A stretch of 22,014 nucleotides of DNA from Candidatus Falkowbacteria bacterium CG10_big_fil_rev_8_21_14_0_10_43_11. GTDB lineage: Bacteria > Patescibacteriota > Patescibacteriia > Patescibacteriales > XYC2-FULL-47-12. Position 1 is the first letter of the stretch, and every line of letters starts with the position of its first letter. The notes below the pieces were generated by a model. It was not told where the DNA came from and did not search any database. It saw only the letters and a program-made list of their open reading frames with translations. A program made the position numbers and the translations under genes. Positions 7,160-13,375 of this stretch are shown here, one piece after another. The stretch covers positions 1 to 22,014 of the forward strand of contig PFAS01000001.1 of assembly GCA_002778635.1 (NCBI GenBank), in the 5' to 3' direction.

Positions 7160-7316
7160 TTATATTTTTTGCGAACCATTAATACGAATACTTTCTACGG
7201 ATTTAATTGTCCCTGCAACTATGCGAATGCCACGAATTATTTTTTCATCTTTTCCACTCTTTTACTCCCGGATGAAAATCAACTTGATATTCCGGAATGC
7301 CGATAAAATTTTCCAT
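7160..7316 (-). pseudogene. Possible frameshifted mini-gene between mazG-like and mreB
   Basis: ATG at 7314-7316 opens a 23-codon frame (MENFIGIPEYQVDFHPGVKE...) closed by TGA at 7245-7247. Removing a single A from the AAAA run just before that stop gives one continuous 51-aa frame that carries on as DEKIIRGIRIVAGTIKSVES and ends at TAA 7160-7162. The join reads smoothly as protein, so this is either a recent one-base frameshift or a sequencing slip. It starts 4 nt after the mazG-like stop. No Shine-Dalgarno and no recognised family. It could also be non-coding leader of mreB. Confidence 0.35.
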
Positions 7317-7320
7317 AAAA

Positions 7321-7641
7321 TTATAAAACGCGATTTTTTATTATTCCTATTTTATCTTTTAACGCTTGTCCGACATCAACACCAGCGGACTTTGCCAACA
7401 TAAAAGTAGTAATAACCACGTCGGCGAACTCATGCGCCAAATGTTCTTGTTTAAAATTATTTAATTTTTCCGGACGCTGATCGTTTAAAAACGCCAAAAC
7501 TGCGTTGCACAACTCGCCGGTTTCTTCGCCTAATTTTACCGTACGCGCCAAAATTCTTTTTTCATTATCGTATGAAGCAAACTTCGCCTTAATTCTTTCA
7601 TCTTCGGCGTCAATGAATTGTAACAATTCTTCCCACGTCAT
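7321..7641 (-). CDS. MazG-like nucleotide pyrophosphohydrolase
   Basis: This is an all-alpha NTP pyrophosphatase of the MazG/iMazG superfamily, which hydrolyses NTPs or modified dNTPs to NMP and pyrophosphate as house-cleaning. The 106-aa product has the metal-binding signature EExxE (KLGEETGELCNAV, residues about 37-49) followed by ExxD (HLAHEFADVVITTFMLA, about 69-85). Size and helix pattern fit a single-domain family member. Its start codon lies in a short palindrome (GTCATTATGAC). It follows proS by 19 bp of heptamer repeat and probably shares its transcript. The substrate cannot be inferred. Confidence 0.88.
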   Translation of the reverse strand: MTWEELLQFIDAEDERIKAKFASYDNEKRILARTVKLGEETGELCNAVLAFLNDQRPEKLNNFKQEHLAHEFADVVITTFMLAKSAGVDVGQALKDKIGIIKNRVL

Positions 7642-7650
7642 AATGACAAA

Positions 7651-7678
7651 GCGTTATGCGTTATATGTTATGCGTTAC
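7651..7678. repeat. Heptanucleotide tandem repeat (GCGTTAT x4) at the proS 3' end
   Basis: Units GCGTTAT, GCGTTAT, ATGTTAT, GCGTTAC. The last codons of proS (VTHNI and stop at 7661-7663) are encoded within it. Confidence 0.7.
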
Positions 7679-8920
7679 GCGGCTAATCTTTACCAATTCT
7701 TTATTCTCTTCTTCCCTATTCTTCACCTCTACGCTGTCTTGTTCCAAAGTTCGTTCGCTGACAACGAGGCGCAAGGGGCAGCCGATTAAATCCGCGTCCG
7801 CGAATTTTTCGCCCGTGCTGGTTTCTCCCTCGCGGTCGTCAAACAAAACTTCAATGCCGCCCGTTTGCAATTCGCGGTAAATTTTTTCGCTCGCGAGCTT
7901 GATTTTATTATTGGCTTCAATATCCGGGCTGTTAATCGTAACCAAATGAACCGTGAACGGCGCGATTTCTTTTGGCCAAACCAAACCGCGGTCGTCGTGT
8001 CTTACTTCCGCCACGGTACCGAGCACGCGGCTTAAGCCAAGCCCAAAACAGCCCATAATCACCGGCTTTTTATTTCCGCCTTCGTCAACATAAGAAAAGC
8101 CAAAGGGATCGCTGAATTTGGTAATCAATTTAAAAATATTGCCGACTTCAATCGCTTTGTCCGCTTTTAAATTTTTATTGCCGCAATTAGGGCATTTATT
8201 TTCCAAGTCGCCGACGATTTCTTTATTAACCGCTATCTGGCAAGATTCGCAGATATAAATTTCGTCTTCGCCCGCCGGCGTAATGGTTTGAAATTCATGC
8301 GAATACTTGGAAAAACTCCCTCCCGAAGCGAAAGTCAAATAAGTTTTGTCCAGCAATCCGCACCGCTCAAAAATTTTAAAATAGACTTTCTGCATCGCTT
8401 TGTAATATTCGTCCAAATCGGCTTCGTCGGTATGAAATGAATACAAGTCTTTCATGATAAATTCGCGGCCGCGCAGAATGCCGGACTTGGCGCGTTTTTC
8501 GTTGCGGAACTTATCCTGAATTTGATAAATATAAAGCGGCAAATCTTTATAAGAAAAAACATATTTTTGCGCCAGCGGCACCACCACTTCTTCGTGCGTC
8601 GCGCCGAGCGCGTACTCTTTATTGTCCGTACCGGCCAAGCGAAAAAGCGCGTCAAAAGCCGCCCAGCGCCCGGTCGTTTCCCAAATACTTTTGGGCGTTA
8701 AGGCCGGCATTAAAATTTCCTGCCCGCCGACCTTATTCATTTCTTCCCGTATTATATTTTCAATTTTTTTTAACACGCGCAAACCGAGCGGCAAAAAAGT
8801 ATAAACGCCGGCGGTTAATTTATCAATGAAACCGGCTTGCATCAAGAGGCGGGCGTTGACGCTTAATTCGTCTTTGGGCGCTTCTTTTAAAGTTTTGGTG
8901 AAAAGTGTTGATAAACGCAT
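7661..8920 (-). CDS. proS: Prolyl-tRNA synthetase, short form
   Basis: A class II synthetase that charges tRNA-Pro. Start chosen at ATG 8918-8920 (MRLSTLFTKTLKEAPKDELS), the family N-terminus. A longer reading from TTG at 8975-8977 is wrong because that TTG is the -35 box of the gene's own promoter. The 419-aa product shows motif 2 (YQIQDKFRNEKRAKSGILRGREFIMKD, cut here into known parts) and motif 3 (GLGLSRVLGTVAE), then the anticodon-binding domain. Between motifs 2 and 3, where bacterial ProRS usually carries the roughly 180-residue YbaK-like editing insert, there is only a small four-cysteine ribbon (CESC and CPNC). Post-transfer editing of Ala-tRNA-Pro would therefore be absent in cis. 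No Shine-Dalgarno; leader of about 22 nt. Confidence 0.95.
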   Translation of the reverse strand: MRLSTLFTKTLKEAPKDELSVNARLLMQAGFIDKLTAGVYTFLPLGLRVLKKIENIIREEMNKVGGQEILMPALTPKSIWETTGRWAAFDALFRLAGTDNKEYALGATHEEVVVPLAQKYVFSYKDLPLYIYQIQDKFRNEKRAKSGILRGREFIMKDLYSFHTDEADLDEYYKAMQKVYFKIFERCGLLDKTYLTFASGGSFSKYSHEFQTITPAGEDEIYICESCQIAVNKEIVGDLENKCPNCGNKNLKADKAIEVGNIFKLITKFSDPFGFSYVDEGGNKKPVIMGCFGLGLSRVLGTVAEVRHDDRGLVWPKEIAPFTVHLVTINSPDIEANNKIKLASEKIYRELQTGGIEVLFDDREGETSTGEKFADADLIGCPLRLVVSERTLEQDSVEVKNREEENKELVKISRVTHNI

Positions 8921-8948
8921 AAGGGTGAAGGTAGTTAATTGTGGTATT

Positions 8949-8977
8949 ATTGTACCGCTCCCAAAACCGGCTGTCAA
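8949..8977 (-). promoter_or_regulatory. Promoter of proS
   Basis: On the minus strand TTGACA (8972-8977), 17 bp, TACAAT (8949-8954). Predicted start near 8942, about 22 nt before the ATG at 8920. Confidence 0.85.
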
Positions 8978-8980
8978 TTA

Positions 8981-9005
8981 AAAAAGGCAGTTTCTAACTG
9001 CCTTT
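8981..9005 (-). terminator. Terminator of the 30-aa peptide gene
   Basis: AAAGGCAGTT and AACTGCCTTT with a 3-nt loop form a perfect 10-bp stem; on the minus strand a run of Ts follows. It ends just before the proS -35 box, insulating proS. Confidence 0.85.
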
Positions 9006-9014
9006 ACGCGCGCC

Positions 9015-9107
9015 TTAGCTGAAATCGTCATAGTCGGGATTTGGTTTCCCGAAAATAAGAACCGCGAGCACCAACAAACCAATAATGAAATCCCAGATTT
9101 TGCTCAT
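9015..9107 (-). CDS. 30-aa single-span membrane peptide
   Basis: ATG at 9105-9107 has a good ribosome site (AAGGAGA, 8 nt before) and encodes 30 residues. A short start (MSKIWD) leads into one hydrophobic helix (FIIGLLVLAVLIFG), then a polar acidic tail (KPNPDYDDFS). A strong terminator follows directly at 8981-9005. A possible promoter on the minus strand is TTGTTT-18-TACAAA around 9145-9175. Size, single span and tight signals support a real small membrane protein. No family is recognised; by shape it could be a membrane-complex subunit or a toxin-like peptide, but nothing shows which. Confidence 0.65.
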   Translation of the reverse strand: MSKIWDFIIGLLVLAVLIFGKPNPDYDDFS

Positions 9108-9186
9108 GATTTCTTTCTCCTTAACGGATATGTTAAAAATAACGAGCTTTGTATTTTCTCGCGCTAAGATAAAACAAAAATAACTC

Positions 9187-9339
9187 TTACGCCGACAATA
9201 TCCGAAACATTACCGTGCCGCAATTAGGGCAGCGGCCTTTCATTGCCCGGCGGGTTTTACCGCCCTTGCCTTTCATTTCCACTTCTTGCGCGTCCGCGAT
9301 TTCTTTTTTCTCCCGGCATTTTACGCAGTAAGCTTGCAT
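9187..9339 (-). CDS. DUF5679-like zinc-ribbon protein (50 aa)
   Basis: A 50-residue protein with two Cys pairs: CVKC near the N-terminus (MQAYCVKCREKKEIADAQEV) and CPNC near the end (GRCPNCGTVMFRI), separated by a basic, Gly-rich loop (KGKGGKTRRAMKG). This pattern matches the small DUF5679 proteins common in Patescibacteria, as I recall the family. A structural zinc is inferred from the four Cys; function is unknown, nucleic-acid or ribosome association being only a guess from charge. It lies 27 nt after the 9367-9675 gene and probably shares the leuS transcript. No Shine-Dalgarno is visible. Confidence 0.75.
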   Translation of the reverse strand: MQAYCVKCREKKEIADAQEVEMKGKGGKTRRAMKGRCPNCGTVMFRILSA

Positions 9340-9366
9340 ATATTTATATTTTAATAAATCATTTTG

Positions 9367-9675
9367 TTACGCGGTTTGGTTATCTTTAAAATGTTCTTCT
9401 CTTCTTTTGTTCATTTTTTCATGGAATCCTTGTATTTTTTTCTCCTTCTCCCCTAAAATCATATCTAACTTTTTCCTCACGGCTTCTTTTATTTCATCTC
9501 TGTTCACCCCAACCCATATTGCTTCATCTTCAACTACGGCGTCATTGATTTTATGGTCGGTCAAAATTTCCGCGCCATATTTTCCTTCCTCCATTATTTC
9601 TATTAGAATATCATTCTTCTGCTGGTGAGTGTAAATTTTTAGTTCCTGCCTGATATACCTTATGTTTTCTATCAT
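9367..9675 (-). CDS. Unknown 102-aa charged protein downstream of leuS
   Basis: The ATG at 9673-9675 lies 4 nt after the leuS stop, so translation is probably coupled. The product is rich in Glu and Lys. Residues 1-30 look helical (YIRQELKIYTHQQKNDILIE). A central, possibly folded segment follows (KINDAVVEDEAIWVGVNRDE), and the C-terminal 35 residues form a strongly charged helix ending KMNKRREEHFKDNQTA. There is no signal peptide or membrane segment. Composition and length (no stop over 102 codons, sensible codon use) support a real gene. I do not recognise a family. Confidence 0.65.
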   Translation of the reverse strand: MIENIRYIRQELKIYTHQQKNDILIEIMEEGKYGAEILTDHKINDAVVEDEAIWVGVNRDEIKEAVRKKLDMILGEKEKKIQGFHEKMNKRREEHFKDNQTA

Positions 9676-9679
9676 ATTA

Positions 9680-12604
9680 TTATTTTATTACAATATTAAC
9701 TAACCTGTTTTTCACCACAATCACTTTCGCCACCCCTTTCCCTTTTGTCCACTTCCGCGCTTTTTCGCTCGCCAGCGCTTTTTCTTTCGCCTCTTCCTCG
9801 GAAATATCCGCCGGGACTTCTATACTATCCCGTACCTTGCCGTTGATCTGCAAAACTAAATTAATCACATCTTCTTTAATTAATTCTTCATTATATTTAG
9901 GCCACGGCTCTTTAAAGATGCTCTTTTTATTTCCCATCCGATCCCAAAGTTCCTCAACAATGTGCGGCGCGAACGGCGCAAGAATTATTAAAAATTTAAC
10001 AAAGTCATCTTTATTAATTCCTTCTTTCTGCGCTTCATTTGTAAAAATCATCATCGCCGACACCGCCGTATTGAATTTCATATTTTCAATATCTTCCGTT
10101 ACTTTTTTTATTGTTTTGTGTAATAAAATTTTCATCCTCTGACTTTCTACTTTGTGGACTTTTGACTGCATGGTCCAAACTCTTTCTAAAAATCTCCTCA
10201 CTCCGACAATACCGCGCGTTTGCCATGGCTTTGCGTCCTCCAGCGGCCCCATAAACATTTCGTACAGCCGCATGGAATCCGCGCCCAAATTTTTCACGAC
10301 CTCGTCCGGATTGATTACATTACCCAATGATTTTGACATCTTGCGCCCGTCTTCGGCCAAAATCATGCCCTGGTTGCGCAGTTTTAAAAAAGGCTCGTCA
10401 AAATCAATATAACCATGGTCAAATAAAGCTTTGGTAAAAAATCTGGCGTACATCAAATGCAGCACCGCGTGCTCGGCGCCGCCCACATACAAATCAACCG
10501 GCAGCCATTTTTTCATCTGTTTTTTGCCGGCAAACTCTTTTTTATTTTTCGGGTCGGTATAGCGAAAGTAGTACCAGCTGGAGCAGACAAAAGTATCCAT
10601 CGTATCGGACTCGCGCCGCGCTTTGGCGCCGCAATGCGGACATTTAACATTATGAAAACTTTTTGAATGAACCAATGGCGATTCGCCGGTTGGCTTAAAA
10701 TCCACGTCTTTAGGTAAAACAACCGGCAGGTCTTTTTCCGACACCGGCACCTCTCCACACTTATCGCAATAAATAATCGGGATCGGCGCGCCCCAGTAGC
10801 GTTGGCGCGAAACCAGCCAGTCACGGAGTTTGTATTGCGTTTTTAATTTTCCGCCGACTTTTTCCGCAATTTTTTTCTTGGCTTCTTCCGAAGCCAGGCC
10901 GTCAAATTCGCCGGAATTAATCATCTTGCCTGAGTTAATATACGCACTTTGTTTTACGTTTCCACCTAATATAACTTCAACTATCGACAAATTATATTTC
11001 CTCGCAAACTCCCAATCCCGCTCATCATGCGCCGGCACCGCCATAATCGCGCCCGTGCCGTATGTTGACAAAACATAATCCGCAATCCAAACCGGAATTT
11101 CCTCGTTATTCGCCGGATTAATCGCTTTTATCCCTTTTAACTCCACGCCGGTTTTTTCTTTGTTCAAATCAGTACGCTGCAGGTCAGATTTATTTTTTGC
11201 TAGTTCAAGATAAGATTCTATCTTATCCTGATTTTTAATTTTTTTATTAGCTTGGGTTTTAAAACCCAAGCTAACGCCGTCATTTTTTAAAATCTCAACT
11301 AATTCGTGTTCCGGCGCCAGCACCATATAGGTCGCGCCAAACAACGTGTCCGGACGGGTGGTAAAAATATTTAATATATAATATAAATTATTAAAATTTT
11401 CAGATAATAATCTTTCTTTCCTTAATAATCCATCTTTTTCAGGATTATTTTGGACATACTGCAAAATTGATTTGTATTGATTTTCATCTTTAATTATTGA
11501 ATATTCGCCTTTCGGCATCCAAACATGAGCACCTTTGGAATTTTCCCAATTTTTATCAAATTTTTGATTAAACTTTTTAGCGCTATATCCTTTTAAATAT
11601 TTATACATCTTTTCAATCGTCATGTTTTTATCGGAATCTAAAATTATATGAACATGATCCTTCATGGCTGATACTTCGTGCAATGTAAATCCATGTCTTA
11701 AACAACTGTTGAATATGGCGTTTATTATATATAAACATTCTTCTTTGGTATTAAAAAATTCTTCACGTTCTTTGGTTGAAAATGTTAAAAACCATGTCGT
11801 ACGTATGTTATTTTTTAAATCCGTGTTAGGTTGGGTTTTAAAACCCAACCTAACAAAATTTTTAACATCTATCAGAACCTTAAATTCAATTTCCTCCCCT
11901 TCGCTTTTGCCAATCCAATTCCTCTGCATCGTTTTGATCGGCTCCGGCCAGTTAATTTTATCTAAATCACTAATTAGACGGTCGGCGTAATCGGTAATCT
12001 TAAAAAACCACTGGGCTAAATCTTTTTGCGTAACATCATTACCGCAGCGCTCGCATTTGCCGCTTATCACCTGCTCGTTAGCTAAAACCGTCTGGCAGGA
12101 GGAGCACCAGTTAACTTTGGCTTTTTTCTTGTATGCCAGCCCGTTTTTATATAAAAATAAGAAAAACCACTGAGTCCATTTATAATAATCGGGCGAAGAA
12201 GTATCAACTTCGCGCGGCCAGTCATAGCTTAAGCCCAAGGACTTAATCTGCTCGCGGAAGCGGTTGATGTTTTTGTGAGTGGAATCGTCAGGATGCACGC
12301 CCTGTTTTATAGCGTAATTTTCCGCCGGCAGGCCGAACGCGTCCCAGCCCATGGGGTGCAAAACGTTAAAACCGTTCATTCTTAAATAGCGGCTGTAAAT
12401 GTCAGTCGCGGTATAGCCCTCCGGATGCCCCACATGCAGGCCGGCGCCGGACGGATACGGGAACATGTCTAAAATATATTTTTTGGGCTTATCGGATTTG
12501 TCGTCCGCTTTGTACAATTCCCATTTTTCCCATTTCTTTTGCCAAGCGTTTTCCCCGCCGTTTTTTTGCCAATCATCGTATGTTTCGTATTTTTCTTTAC
12601 TCAT
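9680..12604 (-). CDS. leuS: Leucyl-tRNA synthetase carrying an in-frame HUH (Y1) transposase domain
   Basis: LeuRS is a class I synthetase that charges tRNA-Leu and edits mischarged products. All landmarks are present: HIGH as HVGH (57-60), zinc Cys pairs (CSSC, CERCG), the CP1 editing motif TTRPDTLFGATY (415-426), the second editing segment YGTGAIMAVPAHDERD, KMSKS (755-759) and the tRNA-binding C-terminus. The 974-aa length is about 150 too long for a bacterial LeuRS. The excess is residues 251-404, which interrupt the strand leading into CP1, between EGEEIEFKVLIDVKNF and NNLYYILNIFTTRPD. That insert is a complete-looking IS200-like transposase domain with the HUH motif HVH at 317-319 and a Tyr (Y383) in YVQNNP. 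The frame stays open throughout. Start: family-like N-terminus, no Shine-Dalgarno. It heads a run with the 9367 and 9187 genes. Confidence 0.95.
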   Translation of the reverse strand: MSKEKYETYDDWQKNGGENAWQKKWEKWELYKADDKSDKPKKYILDMFPYPSGAGLHVGHPEGYTATDIYSRYLRMNGFNVLHPMGWDAFGLPAENYAIKQGVHPDDSTHKNINRFREQIKSLGLSYDWPREVDTSSPDYYKWTQWFFLFLYKNGLAYKKKAKVNWCSSCQTVLANEQVISGKCERCGNDVTQKDLAQWFFKITDYADRLISDLDKINWPEPIKTMQRNWIGKSEGEEIEFKVLIDVKNFVRLGFKTQPNTDLKNNIRTTWFLTFSTKEREEFFNTKEECLYIINAIFNSCLRHGFTLHEVSAMKDHVHIILDSDKNMTIEKMYKYLKGYSAKKFNQKFDKNWENSKGAHVWMPKGEYSIIKDENQYKSILQYVQNNPEKDGLLRKERLLSENFNNLYYILNIFTTRPDTLFGATYMVLAPEHELVEILKNDGVSLGFKTQANKKIKNQDKIESYLELAKNKSDLQRTDLNKEKTGVELKGIKAINPANNEEIPVWIADYVLSTYGTGAIMAVPAHDERDWEFARKYNLSIVEVILGGNVKQSAYINSGKMINSGEFDGLASEEAKKKIAEKVGGKLKTQYKLRDWLVSRQRYWGAPIPIIYCDKCGEVPVSEKDLPVVLPKDVDFKPTGESPLVHSKSFHNVKCPHCGAKARRESDTMDTFVCSSWYYFRYTDPKNKKEFAGKKQMKKWLPVDLYVGGAEHAVLHLMYARFFTKALFDHGYIDFDEPFLKLRNQGMILAEDGRKMSKSLGNVINPDEVVKNLGADSMRLYEMFMGPLEDAKPWQTRGIVGVRRFLERVWTMQSKVHKVESQRMKILLHKTIKKVTEDIENMKFNTAVSAMMIFTNEAQKEGINKDDFVKFLIILAPFAPHIVEELWDRMGNKKSIFKEPWPKYNEELIKEDVINLVLQINGKVRDSIEVPADISEEEAKEKALASEKARKWTKGKGVAKVIVVKNRLVNIVIK
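11247..11274. repeat. 28-bp perfect palindrome inside leuS (copy 2)
   Basis: Arms TTAGCTTGGGTTTT and its exact complement with no loop. It encodes SLGFKTQAN (445-453) in the CP1 loop after VEILKNDG. It shares the core with the palindrome at 11825-11854, with one arm position changed and the partner base changed to match. Confidence 0.85.
11393..11862 (-). mobile_element. IS200/RAYT-like HUH transposase segment inserted in frame in leuS
   Basis: AAAATTTT occurs at 11393-11400 and 11855-11862. The two copies are 462 bp apart, exactly 154 codons, so loss of one copy plus the middle leaves LeuRS in frame at 820 aa. Next to the right copy is a 30-bp perfect palindrome (11825-11854). Near the left end is another hairpin (AATAATCC at 11424-11431, GGATTATT at 11442-11449). 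The encoded domain starts with strand TTWFLTFSTKE, has the HUH pair in MKDHVHIILDS, a helix ending KGYSAKKFNQKF, then HVWMPKGEYSII and QYVQNNPEKDG, in the order of Y1_Tnp/REP-associated transposases. It has no stop and no obvious start of its own. Its DNA is visibly more AT-rich than flanking leuS. Boundaries are inferred. Confidence 0.85.
11825..11854. repeat. 30-bp perfect palindrome at the edge of the leuS insert (copy 1)
   Basis: Arms GTTAGGTTGGGTTTT and its exact complement with no loop. It encodes VRLGFKTQPN (251-260) directly before the transposase domain, as REP-like palindromes sit next to RAYT genes. Confidence 0.88.
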
Positions 12605-12637
12605 ATTTTTTATGGCCGCAAGTTAACATTTGTTATG

Positions 12638-12666
12638 TTGACATAATTTTATGGGTGCGCTAATAT
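12638..12666 (+). promoter_or_regulatory. Promoter of the small RNA gene
   Basis: TTGACA (12638-12643), 17 bp, TAATAT (12661-12666). The predicted start (12673-12674) coincides with the first base pair of the RNA's closing stem. Confidence 0.8.
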
Positions 12667-12672
12667 TACATT

Positions 12673-12751
12673 AGGCGCAATAACCAGCCCGTTTTGGGCA
12701 TAAAGGCGGCATGGGCCGTACTGAAATTTGGTTATTGCGCCTTTTTCTTTT
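12673..12751 (+). ncRNA. Candidate structured small RNA (about 75 nt), unassigned
   Basis: The predicted transcript is closed by a perfect 13-bp stem (GGCGCAATAACCA at 12674-12686, TGGTTATTGCGCC at 12729-12741) followed by TTTTTCTTTT, so the whole RNA is also its own terminator. The 42-nt interior can form two small hairpins: GCCC-GTTTT-GGGC (12687-12699) and CGGC-ATGG-GCCG (12707-12718). A-rich linkers ATAAAGG and TACTGAAATT join them, giving a three-way-junction-like shape. No reading frame of note lies inside. The next gene downstream is on the other strand, so a cis riboswitch is unlikely. It does not show the conserved parts of tRNA, 4.5S RNA or tmRNA that I would recognise. On the minus strand no U-tract follows, so it is not simply the terminator of the 12760 gene. 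Confidence 0.7.
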
Positions 12752-12759
12752 GCCAAAAA

Positions 12760-13359
12760 TTATATCCCGTAAGTCAGTAAACTGATAATAGAAAAAGCAA
12801 TCGCCAAATAAAACGCTCCTTTGCCAAAGGGCAAAAGCGATTCAAAGTCAAATACGATCGCTAATAACAAAAAAACGGTTCCGGATACTTGCAGTAGCAT
12901 TTTTATTTTTCCCCAAATGTTCGCTTCCACGCTGTGGCCGTTGTGTTTCCGCCACCAGGCGGAAATAATTATGATTGCTTCCAGTCCAACTATAACCATC
13001 GCCGCGTAAAAATCAATGTAGCGCAAAACGATTGCAAAAATCATGGAGCCGATTAAAAGCTTGTCCGCGAGCGGATCGTAAACTTTCCCCCATTCGGTAA
13101 TCTGCGCCCGCGTGCGCGCCAATGAACCGTCCAGCGCGTCGGAAAAAGCCACCAGCAAAAAAGCCCAAATACCAACTTGATAATAATCAAAAAACATCAA
13201 TAACATCACCGGCGGCGTTGCCAAAAAACGAAAAATAGTAACGTGATTCGGTTTGACGGATGCCGGAAAAAGCCGTAAAACAGTGGCGGCTAAAATTTTG
13301 TCGTGCCAAAAAATTTTGGCGGCTCGTTGGTAATTTTTATCGTCATGAAAAAGCCACAT
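12760..13359 (-). CDS. CDP-alcohol phosphatidyltransferase (second copy)
   Basis: A membrane phospholipid-synthesis enzyme of the same family as the 1527-2123 gene. The full signature is visible at about residues 73-98: DALDGSLAR, then WGKVYDPLADK, giving D-x2-DG-x2-AR-x8-G-x3-D-x3-D. The lead-in helix has the family pattern PNHVTIFRFLATPP. The DPLADK form is closer to classical PgsA than that of the other copy, but assignment between phosphatidylglycerol phosphate and another product is open. The 199-aa length and about five or six hydrophobic helices are normal. There is no Shine-Dalgarno, and the ATG lies 5 nt after an extended -10 (TGATATTAT), so the mRNA is predicted leaderless. Only 16 bp separate it from the divergent 13376 gene. 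Confidence 0.88.
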   Translation of the reverse strand: MWLFHDDKNYQRAAKIFWHDKILAATVLRLFPASVKPNHVTIFRFLATPPVMLLMFFDYYQVGIWAFLLVAFSDALDGSLARTRAQITEWGKVYDPLADKLLIGSMIFAIVLRYIDFYAAMVIVGLEAIIIISAWWRKHNGHSVEANIWGKIKMLLQVSGTVFLLLAIVFDFESLLPFGKGAFYLAIAFSIISLLTYGI

Positions 13360-13360
13360 A

Positions 13361-13373
13361 TGCTATAATATCA
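13361..13373. promoter_or_regulatory. Overlapping divergent extended -10 promoters
   Basis: Plus strand TGCTATAAT (13361-13369) ends 6 nt before the ATG at 13376. Minus strand TGATATTAT (13373-13365) ends 5 nt before the ATG at 13359. Both starts would fall at or next to the start codon. No good -35 is visible on either side. Confidence 0.65.
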
Positions 13374-13375
13374 AT

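Noticed and set aside
8975..8977. TTG as a longer start for proS
   Set aside because: It is the -35 box of the proS promoter; the family N-terminus begins at 8920.
11393..11862. Intein explanation for the leuS insert
   Set aside because: There is no Cys/Ser/Thr at the first position with a His-Asn plus Cys/Ser/Thr end, and no splicing blocks; the insert shows a HUH transposase fold instead.
12673..12751. 4.5S RNA, tRNA or a leuS leader (T-box) for the small RNA
   Set aside because: It lacks the SRP tetraloop region and tRNA arms, and is transcribed away from leuS.
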